The notes under the pieces: model-generated
Database searches by the model: none
What the model saw: the letters and a program-made list of their open reading frames with translations, nothing else
What the model was told of the DNA's origin: nothing
From: Cornus controversa
Lineage: Eukaryota; Streptophyta; Magnoliopsida; Cornales; Cornaceae
Reading direction: 5' to 3'
DNA: 64,000 nucleotides
Assembly: GCA_026545225.1 (NCBI GenBank)
Contig: CM048852.1
Span: forward strand, 16,142,146 to 16,206,145
In this document: positions 11,401-23,900 of the stretch, piece after piece
Layout: each line of letters starts with the position of its first letter
Position numbering within the stretch: position 1 is the stretch's first letter
Position numbers and translations under genes: made by a program

Positions 11401-12968
11401 TGATAAGCACAGAATATTGTGCATTCGGTCCTTCTAATTTACATATGTTAATCCTTTAATTATGTTTATATTAGTATTTTTATAGTATTATTCTGTTTTT
11501 GTCATTTTCAGATCCTTAGATGAAATAATAGTTAATTCCATGGTTCTTGGGCTTTCAATGAGGCTTCCATAAGAACAAGAAATTGCCATTAGTTTGGGCG
11601 AACTTCCAATGATGAGTCCATGGATTGGGCCAAGCTATATTGAAGATTTAATGCAAAAGGGGCCAAAAATATGAATTGGTTCATTGGGTCAAGTACAAGT
11701 TGAAGACTAATCTCAAGCCCAAAATTCGTTCAAAATTCTGATCTGCGCACTGTTTGTATTTTGACCATAACTTCATGCTCCAAATTCCAATTAAGGAGAT
11801 TTTTGCGGCTTTGGAAAGATAAAAGAGAGTTCTAAATACGTTTAGTTTTGAGAAATCTCTAAATCGGACATCTTGGTGGTTGAAAGTGGTCAAAACAGTA
11901 GCATAAATATTCTGGGCAGATTTTTCTTTGGTTGCTTTGAAAATTTGTGACAAGTGACCAATGATATGACAAGCAAGCACCCCACTCAATTAATTCACCA
12001 AAGTGCTATACACATGGAGGGAGACGATCCAATTCTTCTAAAATGGAATACATATGGAGCTATTTAGGCCATGGATGAGTTTTAGTGGAAGAAATGGTGG
12101 ACACTCATATTGCACTAACTTTGGCTATAAATGGAGGGGAATTGAGTAGTGTAAAGGGAGGAGAAGTGAGTGGAAATATTCTGCACACATAGAGAAATAT
12201 TAAGTATTCTTCAACCATGAAGACTTGTAAGTTAGCCATGAGGAGCTAAAACTCTTCCTAGGGCATTGATGTAGCCCTAGCCAAGCATCAATGGTATGAT
12301 AATAGTATCTTTATTTGGGATTGTTATATGTGTATAATAAGTTGTATAACTTTGAGGATTACATTTGTAATTGAAGTATAAAGTTATGTTCAATCTTGAC
12401 TTCATTCTTCTCTTGTCTTAGAAAGTATGAAAGTTATACAATAATTTTATATGAACATAAATTCATTAGATTTGATAATTCATACTTAAGGAAGATGAAT
12501 CGTTCTACACTTTTAATTTCATGTTATGTCTTTTATTTAAGTAGTTAGGTAGACGATTCATGCTAACTAAAGATGAATTATTCTTATCTTCTGATTTATG
12601 TATTTTCTTGAAGATATCATGGTGGTATGTGACAAATCCCATGAATCATGATTATACATATGTAACTTTCCCAAGTTGAATTACATTCTTCCATTGATGT
12701 GAGGCTAGTGGTGAAATCAATACCCTAGTCCCTCTTTTATTTATCCATTTAAACTATAACTAGTGCCATTTATTTTATGTTAAACAAATACCAAAAATAT
12801 CAACCTCTCTTTTAATGAATCAAATGAGACTAATTTAATCACATTCTCTGTGGGATCGACACCTCACAAGAGCCCTATCTTACGAAGATTCATGCTATTG
12901 CGAGTGGTTTATTAAGAATTGGACAAGAATTATTTTGGTAAAATAAAATACTCTTTCCAAGCACAACA
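11401..12968 (+). repeat. 3' LTR (about 1568 bp) of the older Athila-type element
   Basis: TG...CA ended. It shares layout with the Athila LTRs further right: early GTTTTTGTCATTTTCAG, mid TATA box and short leader, and a late motif near CTATTGCGAGTGG. A TATA-like TATAAATGG lies at 12126-12134. The left boundary lacks a clean polypurine tract, so it is approximate. Confidence 0.65.
12126..12134 (+). promoter_or_regulatory. TATA box of the LTR
   Basis: TATAAATGG in the middle of the LTR, followed by a G/A-rich leader. It fits the position of the LTR core promoter. Confidence 0.55.
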
Positions 12969-13039
12969 GGGAGTTATGCATACCCAATGCCCCTAGACTT
13001 GTTGATAGGTTGCCTTCACTCTATATCACACACAATGTG

Positions 13040-13570
13040 TCGGTATCGAATTTGGTGGTCTCCTACAACCATGATCCTCATGATCATAAAGGTAATTTGA
13101 TCAAGAGTCGAGCCGAGCTACTATACCATATTGTTTGAGAGGATCCCATCAATCTTCCCACAACAATCATGCGTACCATGATTCTAGCTACTCGACACTC
13201 TAGGTCATCATCAACCTTACCCTTCCCACAGATTATCATGGCTATTCTGAGAGGTGCAAGGGTTCCTATGCCTGATGGAGCAGATGTTGAAAGACCGAAA
13301 GAGATAATTGATGCTACCTCAATTACTCGTTCAGTCAACAAGAAAGAGAAGGATAGGAAAGCATATGAGCTCAGTCAAGGAGCTGGACAGGCTGTGTCTG
13401 GGGGTCATGGAGTTTTTCAACATCCTGCGACTGACACACCAGTGACGGGCAATCAAATGAACCAAGTTCTCAGGTTCATTCAGCAAGGGTTTAATCGATT
13501 ACATGCTAGGATAGATAAGCTGGACCCTGCTGTATCTGATGAGGTTGCCGATGATGCAGAGGATGATTAG
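13040..13570 (+). pseudogene. Env-like / plant 'putative transposon protein' domain fragment of the Sirevirus
   Basis: The coding remnant contains INLPTTIMRTM followed by LPFPQIIMAILRGARVPMPD. That is the pattern hydrophobic-INLP...hM...LPFP...I...GV seen at the end of the domain found in many plant LTR elements beside or in place of an env-like gene. An acidic tail ends at 13570. It lies just upstream of the polypurine tracts, where Sirevirus env-like genes sit. It is a broken fossil; the family assignment is moderate. Confidence 0.5.
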
Positions 13571-14070
13571 ACTTTAGGTCTTGCTATTTTTTTGTTCTAG
13601 ACTATTGTTGATTTCTTTATCTTCGATGTCTAGATTATTTATTTTGGTTTATTCCATCAACTGATATGTTTTGGATATTTATTTGATCAGTGATGATGAT
13701 TATGTTTGTCTTAATATCTCTATGTGCTCTTTTTGCTAATTTTTTTGTCAATTTGTTCCAAAAAGGGGGAGATAATATTGTTATATGCATATGATATGAT
13801 ATGAGATTATTTGACAAAGGGGGATAAATATTTATCAGATTATGGGGGAGATATTGATATATGATTATATTTCTTTATTAAGTTTTTCACAGGTTGTGTT
13901 GTTTAAGAGATGTGCAGGTACAACAAGTTTTTACTCTAACTGTCTTGAACACACAAGTGAAACTTCTGTTGATCAGTTCGTTATTTCTATGTATTTTTGG
14001 GCAAACATTGTAATCTAATTTTTCCAATGGGTTAGGTTATAATTGTCTAGGTGGTTTTGTCACGAAATTG

Positions 14071-14084
14071 CCAAAGGGGGAGAT
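14071..14084 (+). promoter_or_regulatory. Polypurine tract of the Sirevirus
   Basis: CCAAAGGGGGAGAT directly abuts the LTR start TGTGAAAT. Related motifs occur at about 13763, 13816 and 13842. Confidence 0.8.
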
Positions 14085-14334
14085 TGTGAAATATAAATTT
14101 GTAATTGGCATATTTTGGTGATCAAAACCTGATTGATCGAGTTGTAATTTTTGGATTATTCTTTGTATCGATCATCAACATCTTCGAGCTGACACTCGAG
14201 TGCAAGGAAGCTGACAAATCAGTTAGAACACCATATAGTACAGGTAACTATGGTGGAACACTCTGCACTTTTTAGTTCCGAGCCTATTTTGAAAAACTAG
14301 GGTTTAAATGAAAATTTTAGGGTTTTTCAAAGTA

Positions 14335-14364
14335 GGACCGGTCCCCAATATTTAGGACCGGTCC
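14335..14364. repeat. Tandem GGACCGGTCC palindromes in the Sirevirus LTR
   Basis: Perfect 10 bp palindromes lie at 14335-14344 and 14355-14364. Weaker CACTGGTCC and CACCAGTCC copies follow to about 14440. Confidence 0.85.
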
Positions 14365-15266
14365 AACTTTTCTCGATAGTTTAGTTTCTGCAGGTTTTCA
14401 GAAAGTCCCACTGGTCCTATTTATTTGGCACCAGTCCCACTTAGCCTGTTCCAAATAGGAAATAGATTTTGACGGAAATCCTGATTCCTATTGGATTTGA
14501 AACTTCTAGGAAAGTTCTATTTTGGTATTTAACTTCTTTTCCAAGTAGAATTAGAACTTCCTTACCTATATATATGTATTCATATTTTCTCTAAAAAATA
14601 CGCCCTGGAATATTATTTTTAGAGAGAAAAAGTATATACATTATAATTAGGGTTTATATATTTTTAAGAACACACATCCATACTACACGAGTGATTTTTA
14701 GGATGGTGTTCTACTTCTGATTAGCTGCTTAGAGACTGCATCAAATCTATTTGCTGATCAGAATATTGGATTGATGGTTCTTCGCTTGCTTGCTTGCTGA
14801 GGAAGAAAGGTGACCAGATTGCACTTCGAAGGGAACAAAATACTTGCTGAGTATTTTGGTTCTTCCAACAACCTTTCTGTAAGGGTGGTGATGTTAACCG
14901 GAAGTTTACAGCAGTTGGACGTGTTGTCGCAATCATAAGCCTGAGGTGTTCCGCATCAGATCCTTGATAGAGTGAAGAGGAGTGTGAGACTGAGACAGAG
15001 TCTGTTGTACTTTGCTTCATCATAGTGAATTGGTTTCCTGAGGCGTGCTGCCTCCCTCCGTGATTTTTTCCGCCTTGGGTTTCCACGTATATTTGGTGCA
15101 TTCTTTTCTTTACTTGCACTTTATTTATTTGCTAGCTTTAATTGGTTGATTAATTGGACTTAAAATTGAATTAATTAAAAATTAAGCAAATGAGCAAGTT
15201 ATCCTATTCACCCCCTCTAGGTTCTAAAATACTTTTCGCAACCGCTTCCGTACCGCGCAACTCACA

Positions 15267-15786
15267 CTATTGTTGTCGGTATGGATTTCAAATAACTCTT
15301 TGCATTATTTGAAAATATAGAATAGTTAGGAAATTCGAATTTGGTAACCTTGATTGAAATACACAACTGTTATTTGAATTCTTGCATTACAAGAAACAGG
15401 AAATAAACAAAAGCCAACAAATACAGCAAATAACACAAGTCAAAATACAAGGACATTAGATTAAAGTCCTCACAACATAAATCAACGTCCACAGAGATAG
15501 ATCGACAGTCAAATGAACCATGTACACATCAATATATTGTATTTTACATTTGTTCATGTTATTGTATTTTAGAGTTAGGATAGAGTTCAAATTTGTATTA
15601 TTAATTTTTTTTAATTTTATTTTATTGTCTTGTACCTTTCAATTTCTTAATGTAAATATATTTGTATCATTTTTCGTTATTTTATTGTCTTGTACCTTTC
15701 AATTTCTTAATGTAAATATATTTTGCAAGAGCTGTATTCCATGTTGTTTATTTCTTGCCTTTTACTTTTTTACATTGTCATTTCCT
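15267..15786. other. Intergenic with a 60 bp tandem duplication
   Basis: No gene recognised. The segment 15621-15663 (TTTATTGTCTTGTACCTTTC...) is repeated exactly 60 bp later at 15681-15723, a young direct duplication. The remainder is AT-rich. Confidence 0.7.
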
Positions 15787-16052
15787 TCACGGACCGAGTG
15801 AAGGGCCAGTGTGGGCAATGGGCATCCGCCCCCATTGAATTTTTTTGTTTATATAATATACCTATAAGTTAGTTTAATTTTGAAAATGTCCCCACTAAAA
15901 TTATAAAGAAATTCAAGTTTACCCCTACTAAAAAAATTAAATTTAACCCATTTCTCTCACTAGTTTATGCTTTGCTAGGATTGTTTCAATTCTTTTTTTA
16001 TCTTCTTCTTAAAGACAACCCCCACTCACATAATTTTCTGGATCCGTCACTG
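15787..16052. mobile_element. Decayed hAT-type MITE
   Basis: It shares GGGCATCCGCCCCCAYTGAATTTTTTT and the end TGGATCCGTCACTG with the well-preserved element at 40321-40886. The left end (CACGGACCGAGTGA) is degraded and no clear target duplication is seen. It is about 266 bp, shorter than the other copy. Confidence 0.65.
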
Positions 16053-18570
16053 AGTATAATGGTTGTGTAGCTCAACTTCAGTTTGTATCCTAATCATCAT
16101 CATTGTTACCTTAACATGGGTTTGTCATATGAATTTTTTTTTCTTCATTCTATTATATTACAAGACATCTCTCCTCTAATATATACAAGGGAAAAGATTC
16201 TAATGATTTCATTCCATATTAATTTCGGGCGCCCTCTATGGTACAAAAAGATGCCAATTGTAGCAGCCCAAAGAGGCAAAGTTAAATAACCATTAATGAC
16301 TATTCTGAGCGTCCGAATACCAAAAGGGTTTGAGTATTGTGATCTCCATTGAAGGAGATGATCTGATTTTCAACCAGAGACTCTCGAGGTGGCTTGAGAA
16401 AGGAAACTAGACAATCCTTTTGAACTAGGGGGATTAATCTCTCTCTGATGGAAGATTCGATAATTTCTCTTAATTCAAATGTGGTAGATAGGATACAGAA
16501 ATAGCAAGCTTTCTGATGAAATTTTTGCAATTTTTCTCTTTCCAATGGTGAGCTACTGAACCAATGTGGTTATTCCATTATTTTAAGGTCCTTTTCTTGC
16601 AAGACATAAAGAACTCCATAATCGCTTGACCTTTTGGTCTTTTCGCGACCGAAAAGCAAAAAAATATAGTGTTAGGTATGTATTTGTTGAGTTCTTAGTA
16701 GACTCTAGCACACCAGCATGTGAAAAATTAAATTTTATTTTTAGCATATTTTGTTGTCAAAACTTAAATTAATTAAGTTGTTATTTTTCGTTAATGTGTC
16801 TTAATTATGTGACCTGAACATCAAGTGCCTGGATACCATAAATTCGATAAGAAGATCAATTAGAATTAGAATAGGTATGTGAGTGAGGACACTTTGCACT
16901 TTAGTTGAGTTGGATTCGACGATTTTAAAATTATAAATAGTACATTAATTGCGTGAACTGGTATTTAAAAAGTTCAATAAAAATTACTAAAATTGAATAA
17001 AAATTCATCTTTATTAGATTATGTTATAAAAAATTGTGTATTAGTGCATTTTAGACCCTATGTGCAAGATTGAAAATATTCACGACTGCGATAACTGATT
17101 ACAGATCCGATTCCGTTATACCGCGACCACGTACAGCTAAGATTGATTTGACGCGTGTATACACATACTGCTTCCCACGTACCCATTATATAAATTCACT
17201 TTTAATCTCGCGCATCATAGTTGTTCTTTTACTGGTGTGTAAATATATATATATATATTACATTTAAGCATTTTGTTTGAATCTCTCTAAAAAAAAATCA
17301 CAATCTAACGGTCAAAAATGCTTACAAAACCAATCTTATGGTTCAAAATATCTATATCTATCTACAGTCTAAAATAACTCTCTCTATCATCAATCTAAAG
17401 GTCACGATTCTCCCACTATATTTACACCTAAATTCACATACATATTCACTGATCCTCACACACTTAAATGATTCGGTCTACCAATTTTTTTTGGACAAAA
17501 TTCCTTATAAGTCATTCTTTTCAATTGTAAAGACTAATAAGTCCTAAATTTTTTTTGTTAAGACAACAAAGTCCTACTTTTAGCAAAAATTTTCAATTAA
17601 GTTCATAATTTCACTCATATTGCTTTTCTTCCAATAGTGCCCTTTTTATAAAAATATCATTAATGTCACTCTTGTATAAAATTATTCAATTTTTTTTATA
17701 ACACCTTGATAAATTTAAATATATATATGTATGTGTAACATAGTTTTAAATTTACATAAAATTACTTTTAATTCTTGAAATTACATAATTGTAAAACAAT
17801 ATAAATAAAAAAAGTGAAAAAAAATTAAATAATTCATTAATTATACATAAATACACCGCATTGAAAAAGAACTGTGAAACTTTTTGACTTGTTTTAATAT
17901 TTATTAATATTATAATTGGTTGAATTTAAATAACTTGTTAAATATTTTAATTTTTTTTTAAAATTTTGGCTGTAATTAAAATTATGTGCTTTTTAATGAT
18001 TATTGTAAATTAATACTAATTAAAAGTTAGAGGTAAATGTTATATTTAGTATGCTAATTAAAAAAATATTTAAGACATTTATGAGAAAGGAAAATATTGA
18101 AAAAAAATGATTGTAGAATTGTAAACATGGTTGAAATAATTTGTTAAAAATAGGACTTAATTGTCCTAATAAATATTTTTAACCCGCAGTGCTCTTTATA
18201 CTTGAAAAGTATAATTTTTAAGAAATTTTCTGTTTTTTATTTTATTTTTATAGTGCGCTGGGGTGTGTGTGTATATATATATATATTTACTTTTAAAAAG
18301 TTATGACATTTGCATTTTATAACCATTGGATTAACAAAGTTTACCTCCCAATACTTTTGTCTAATACAAATGGAGGCAGTGACCAATGGATGTTTACCCA
18401 GTTGGCATGAACCCGGCCTCGTTCCCGAATAGAAGTCTAGTGTTTGAGCTATTTAGTAGAAATATTGTTTCTTTTCAAATCCAAACCAATTTCGTTTCTT
18501 TTTCAAATCCAAATGCAAAAGACACTTCAGATTCCAAACACGTTCAGACTGGAACGACTCCGTTAATTGC
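16053..18570. other. Intergenic, AT-rich; one unidentified coding-like patch on the minus strand
   Basis: Minus-strand frames at about 16180-16545 look coding-like: an 81-codon open stretch with SIRERLIPLVQKDCLVSFL, and in another frame a membrane-like YLTLPLWAATIGIFLYHRG. I cannot assign a family. The two frames overlap end to end, suggesting a frame-broken gene fragment. The rest is AT-rich with TA microsatellites near 17246 and 18270. Confidence 0.35.
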
Positions 18571-19911
18571 ATGAATCCGTTCAAGTTGAAAGCCGTCGCT
18601 CGTAAGCTAGACGTTGACAATCGAATCCCTCTCCGCGATTATTTGTATATAAGTTTTCCATAATATCTTTTTAATGGATCTGACTTGATCTTAAAATATT
18701 AATTTAACTAAATTTACAAGTGTTAAAAGTTCAGTTTCGTTCTTAAAATCAGCGATACAACGGTTGTGATGCCTCAATAACTTCTTGGTATCAGCAATTG
18801 ATGGAATTCCAAAGTGCTAATATTTCTTGGAAGCAGAAATTTTGCTGCAACCCAGCACCACCACCATGAATCCGTTCAAGTTGAAAGCCGTCGCTCGTAA
18901 GTCTCACGGAACGATACTACGGAATCACCAACACAATCAAACAGGTTCGGTTATTTGTATATTAATTTAACTAAATTTACAAGTGTTAAATTAGGTTTTT
19001 TTGTTCACTGTTTGTCGTCTTCTCCTTAAAAAATTTCAGTTTCGTTCTTAAAATCAGCGATACAACGGTTGTGATGCCTCAATAACTTCTTGGTATCAAC
19101 AATTGATGGAATTTCAAAGTGCTACACAGCACCACCACCATGAAGGAGAGATAATAAAATAAAAAACCTCTTGGTATAGTCTAAATTTGGCAGTTTATTA
19201 TCATTATTTGTAGTTGGAATGTTGTAAATAATAGTAGATAGTTTCATAATTGATGTTTTTATTTCAAAGTTATGCGCATGTGTATGTTGTGCTTTCAGAA
19301 TGAGTATGCAATGCAGGAGGTTAATAAGTTTCAATTGAACGACATTGTTTGCGATGGTGCCAAAGTTTAGGATGTATCGGTTTGGCCCTTCCAACAATCT
19401 TGATAAATCTGAAGTGTCCTGTTTTCCATAGCATGTACATGTTAGACATGGTTGTAAAGTTAATGTCAATATGGAATTATGGATTAGCTTTAAATAAGGA
19501 CATGTTTTCTCATAAATGGATGTATTTTAAAGTGGCACTTATTTTGAAGTAATTGATTTTTGTCAATCTGTTCGAGTGTGTTTAAAAACTTCCAGATGTT
19601 CTTAGTTGGATTGTCATATAAGCATGGACTAATATTGGCATCATCGATTTACAGGAAGGTGAGTAGGGTGTACTAGTTTCCGTAGCTACTCTATTTATAT
19701 GTTTCAGATTCATGGTAACACAGCATCTTGTTGTTTCATAAATTGTCTGTTGTACTAAATGAACTTGAATCTCTGAAGCCAGAATTCCAACATCTAGTGG
19801 ATGAAATGAACAAAGCTTTTGCAGGAGCTCAACATTGTCAACTTGATGGCTGAGAAAGAACATATGGTTCAGATGCATCTTCTCTGGAATTGCCATCTGT
19901 CAATAGGAAAG
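18571..19911 (+). pseudogene. AMSH-type deubiquitinase pseudogene fragments, partly duplicated
   Basis: At 18571 the frame reads MNPFKLKAVARKLDVDNRIP and LRDY, matching the N-terminus of plant AMSH proteins (ESCRT-associated K63-ubiquitin proteases), whose MIT-like N-domain has VDNRIPLRxYYRIAD. At 19740-19911 a second exon-like block reads NELESLKPEFQHLVDEMNKA followed by YGSDASSLELPSVNRK, ending at a plausible donor AAAG|GTTC. It carries one in-frame TGA after HCQLDG. The exons between (the IADNLLKQ and VSETIP blocks) and the catalytic MPN domain are absent. The start segment is duplicated: ATGAATCCGTTCAAGTTG recurs at 18866, and the block at 18731-18822 recurs at about 19036-19125. The gene is dead; no intact copy is in the window. 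Confidence 0.75.
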
Positions 19912-20951
19912 GTTCTTTGAGCATATAGATAATAAGGAGGTATTTAGTCAGTACATGGTGTTTTAAAGCATCATTTATGTTTACTTTAGAATGTTGTGAA
20001 GAATTCTCTTTCTTTTTGCTTATTTTATGTCCTTCATAATGGGTGGTTCTTTTAATATTTAATTTTTATGGATTCATTTGCTATTCATTTATTTATTGTA
20101 CCTATTCCTAGGAGCATCTCAACCATAATGTCCATTAAGTCTTCATGTCTTTTCTTTCTTCTTGGGAGTATAGGCTGAGTGTTAGATGGGAGAGAGATAA
20201 AACAAGAGTGATTAGGAGAGAGAGTGGCACTAGAATGATTCAAATGTCACCACACCATGGGGTATTTATAGACCTCAGGCGTGAGGCTTTTGACAGCTGT
20301 CATCTTACATGGCACTTTGCCTCGTGTCCCTTCCTTCACCACCCTTGGTTGCAACCATGATTTCAAATCCTTATGTTCTCTGCAGGCTAGTCAAGCGTAC
20401 GAGGAATGCTATAATAGTGCTCGCGTAGAGTCACCTTAGCACAGCTTCCTGTTTTATAACCATGGCCCAATGAGCCTTCCTCTTAATCCTCCATTCCACA
20501 CTCAACCTATCTTCCCACCTAGGATCATGACATTATATTCTTCATTATGACACCATGATCACTTAAATCATATCACACTATGTCTCTGTGTCTAGCTTGT
20601 TGTTAGAGCTTAACTATGTTGAATACCTAGGGACGACAGGCAAGGGTTGTATCACATATAGTTTCATGATTGGTTGGACTTTGAGTTGAAAATCTAGAAA
20701 CGCGTGTAGATATGACATAGTTGATATGAGAACTGATGTGTGTGTGAAAGGTGCTTACATGATCAAAATGTGAAGTGCTTATGTTATAACATATGTTATC
20801 CGTTATATGTTATGTGTTGACTAGAGAACATGTCTATATGTTACTTGTAAAAATGATAATATGTTGTTATGTTGTGTAGTTATTTGATTTTGTTGAACAT
20901 ATAACATGTGATCACTTGTTGTATTGACTTATATCTTGAATAGATAGATAT
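19912..20951. other. Unclassified; LTR-like promoter on minus strand, then leader of the Tekay element
   Basis: On the minus strand a GTCTATAAATACCCC box near 20266 lies in a GC-richer segment (about 20100-20560), as in an LTR promoter, but I could not find its ends. From about 20570 the sequence is low-complexity T/G-rich DNA leading into the gag of the chromovirus at 20952 and is probably its untranslated leader. A 5' LTR is not visible. Confidence 0.35.
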
Positions 20952-23900
20952 ATGCCACCTAGACGGCGAGGAGGGGCAGTTGGGGGCGAATTACCCGAGG
21001 GAAACCGTTTGGTCGCTGATATAACGACGGCCCTCCGTGACTTTGTGAGAGCAGCCGCTAATGAGGTACAACAACCAGTAGAGAATGAGGTTGAAAAGAG
21101 GTTAAAATTTATTACTCACTTTAAGAAATTGATTCCTCCAAGCTTTGAGTGTAGTTCGGATCCATTGATTACGGATAGTTGGTTGGAGCAAGTGGAAAAG
21201 CACTTGAAAATGATGTCCGCACCCGATGATGGCATGAAAGTCATTCTTGCTACATACTTGTTTTCGGGTGGAGTTGAACTTTGGTGGAAGTCGGTGAGTG
21301 ACCGATACGATGTTGAGACGATGCCATGGAAAAAATTCGAGACTTTATTCCTTGAACATTATTTTCATAGGCCAAAAAGGAGGGCTTTGAGGAAGGAGTT
21401 TGAAGATCTTGTTCATGATTGCATGACTCTAATAGACTATGAGGACAAGTTCATTTCTCTTTCACACTTCGCACCCGAAGTAGTGAGAGATGAGGAGGAA
21501 AATACGTAGAGGTTTGTCAATGGCATTCACCATTCAGTTAGACCATTTGTGTTAATTTTGGATTTGAAGGTATATGCCAAGGCTGTAGAGAAGGCCTTGA
21601 TGGCAAAAGCTGAAGTGAAAGACAAGCAAGAGAAGAAAGAGGCACTAAGGCAAAACAAGGTTTTGACAATGGCTTCAGAGGGCCATGCAAGAAAGAAGTT
21701 CAAGGGTGGTTCTTTTCATACAGTGGGTTCAGTGGGACAACCTCTACACCAACTATTCCCTTGTCTTTGACATCTACTAGAGCTGAGGTAGTGTGCTACA
21801 AGTGTAAGGAACTGGGGCACTACAAGTCTGATTGTCCTTCGAGAGCACCCATGAGAGCCCTTCAGAGTCAGCCTAGCACGATGACTTTTTTGGTTGTGGG
21901 CAGCAGGGGCACATGAGGAGGGAATGTCCACAGCAGGGTAGGGATCTACTCCTAGTGCATCCACATAGAAGTCAAGATTTTGGACTAGTGGAACACATGA
22001 TTAGAGACCTCAGGGAAGGGTATATGTAGTGACACTCGTAGACACCTCAGCAGGACCCTTAGTGGTTAGAGGTATATTTCTGGTATATAGTTTTTGGGCA
22101 CGTGTATTGATTGATTCAGGTGCATCCTATTCGTTTATTGCTACATCATTGCACGACCTAGAGGTTAGTCCATTGGATAGAGTAGTTTGTGTTGATATGC
22201 CGGTGGACGGTACAATGATCCTTGATAGAGTATGTTGAGGGTGTGCTATTAAGATAGCAGGGAGGACACTTGAGTTTGATTTTATTCTCCTAAATATGAG
22301 TAGTTTCGACATCATATTTGGGATGGATTGATTATCGGGGTTTCATGCTACGATTGACTATTTTAGAGGGAGCGTGGTGATTTGTACGCTTGAGGGCGAT
22401 TGCTTTTGTTTTGTGGGAGATCGGAGTGACTCCTATACATCACCATGTTATGAAATTAGCAGTTGGGAGCGACATAGTTTTATCTTGGCTAGTCTTTTGG
22501 TCGAGGGAGAGGAGATCTTGAGGGAGGTATATCCGGCAATGGTGTGTGACTTTTTAGATGTCTTTCTAGAGGATTTGTCAGAATTGCCTCATAAAAGAGA
22601 GGTAGAGTTTGGCATTGATCTTATATCCGGTACGACGCTCATCTCTATGACACCATATTAGATGGTATTGGCGGAGTTGGTGGAGTTAAGGCGTCAATTG
22701 GATGACTTGAAAGCTAAAGGCTTTCTTAGACCGAGTGCGTCATCGTGGGGAGCACCAATGTTGTTTGCAAAGAAGAAAGATGGTGCTTTGAGATTGTGAA
22801 TTGATTACCGAAAGTTGAATCATGTGACAATTAAGAACAAGTATCTGTTGTCGAGGATAGATGACCTATTTGATCAATTGAAGGGAGCTCACTACTTTTC
22901 GAAAATTGATTTAAGGTCGGGTTACTATCAATTGAGGGTAAAGGATGAGGACACTCATAAAATGGCATTCCATACATGCTATGTACACTATGAGTTTCTT
23001 GTAATGCCATTCGGTTTGACTAATACTCCATCATCATTTATGGACTTGATGAACCGCGCATTCTAGGAGCATGAGTTACATTTGAGGACAATTTTGCAAA
23101 TCCTTAAAGAGCACCGATTGTATGCTAAATATGATAAGTGAGAGTTTTGGTTCCAAGAGGTGAAATTCCTTTCGTATGTTGTTTCTGGAGGTGGAGTATC
23201 AGTTGATCCATCTAAGATCGATGCTGTGATGAGTTGGGAGAGTCTGAAGAGTGTTTCAAGATTTAGAGTTTTCTTAGTTTGGCGGGCTACTATAGAATGT
23301 TTGTGAAAAACTTCTCTAGTATTGCAGCACCTGTGACACGACTCACTCGTAAGGGTGTGAAGTTTGTGTGGAATGAATCATATGAGTTAGCCTTTCGGGA
23401 ATTGAAGAAACGGTTAACCACAACCCCTATTTTGGTGGTACCCGAGCGTGGCTTGGGGTATGTGATTTATTGTGATGATTCGGGGTGCGGACTATGTTGT
23501 GCGTTGATGCAATGTAACAGAGTAGTTGCTTACGGGTCTAGAAAATTAAAGACTCACGAGCATAACTATCCTACGCATGACCTGGAGCTAGCAGCAGTGA
23601 TCTTTGCTCTAAAAGGGTGGAGACATTACTTGTATGGTGAGAGATTCGAGGTGTATTCGGATTACAAAAGCCTCAAATACCTTTTCTCTCAAAAGGACTT
23701 GGACATGAGACAGAGGCGATGAGTTAAGTATATGGAGGATTACAATTTTGATTTACAATACCATCCGGGGAAGACAAATGTAGTGGCAGATGCATTGAGC
23801 AGTAAATCTCATGGAACTCTAGCTAGCATGATTGGAAGGTTTCTCAGAGTTGGGATTATACTTCAGTGATGATAGTGAGCCAGCTATGTTGTTTAGCTTG

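Larger units (their letters stand above)
9873..12968 (+). mobile_element. Athila-type element, 3' end only (non-coding 3' region plus 3' LTR)
   Basis: The stretch 9873-11400 resembles the 3' non-coding region of the element at 55602-63077. Shared signposts are CATTGAGGACAATGT followed by AAGTTTAGGGG, an earlier AAGTTTAGGGGG, and an A/G-rich block. An LTR-like segment follows at 11401-12968, starting TGATAAGCACAG and ending AAGCACAACA. The gag-pol part is absent. Sequence just left of the two solo LTRs (before 4962) may continue this element, because removing them gives a run comparable to the other copy, but that is inference. It is old and broken. Confidence 0.7.
12969..15266 (+). mobile_element. 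Sirevirus (Copia) 3' end: env-like region, multiple PPTs, 3' LTR
   Basis: From left to right it holds the end of a coding region (about 13040-13570), several polypurine motifs of the form AAAGGGGGAGAT (13763, 13816, 13842 and 14073), and an LTR from TGTGAAATATAA at 14085 to CGCAACTCACA at 15266. Multiplied polypurine tracts are a known hallmark of Sireviruses. The LTR carries repeated GGACCGGTCC palindromes, also in keeping with that genus. Gag and pol are missing, so this is a broken 5'-truncated copy. Its left edge coincides with the end of the Athila 3' LTR. Confidence 0.75.

Noticed and set aside
13084-13341. 85-codon minus-strand frame
   Set aside because: Antisense shadow of the env-like region of the Sirevirus.
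14721-15119. 132-codon minus-strand open frame
   Set aside because: It lies inside the Sirevirus LTR, antisense to its transcript, without any known domain.
20266-20560. Possible host promoter on the minus strand (TATAAATACC)
   Set aside because: No coding sequence follows it in that direction; an old LTR fragment is more likely, but ends were not found, so it is only noted within the unclassified region.
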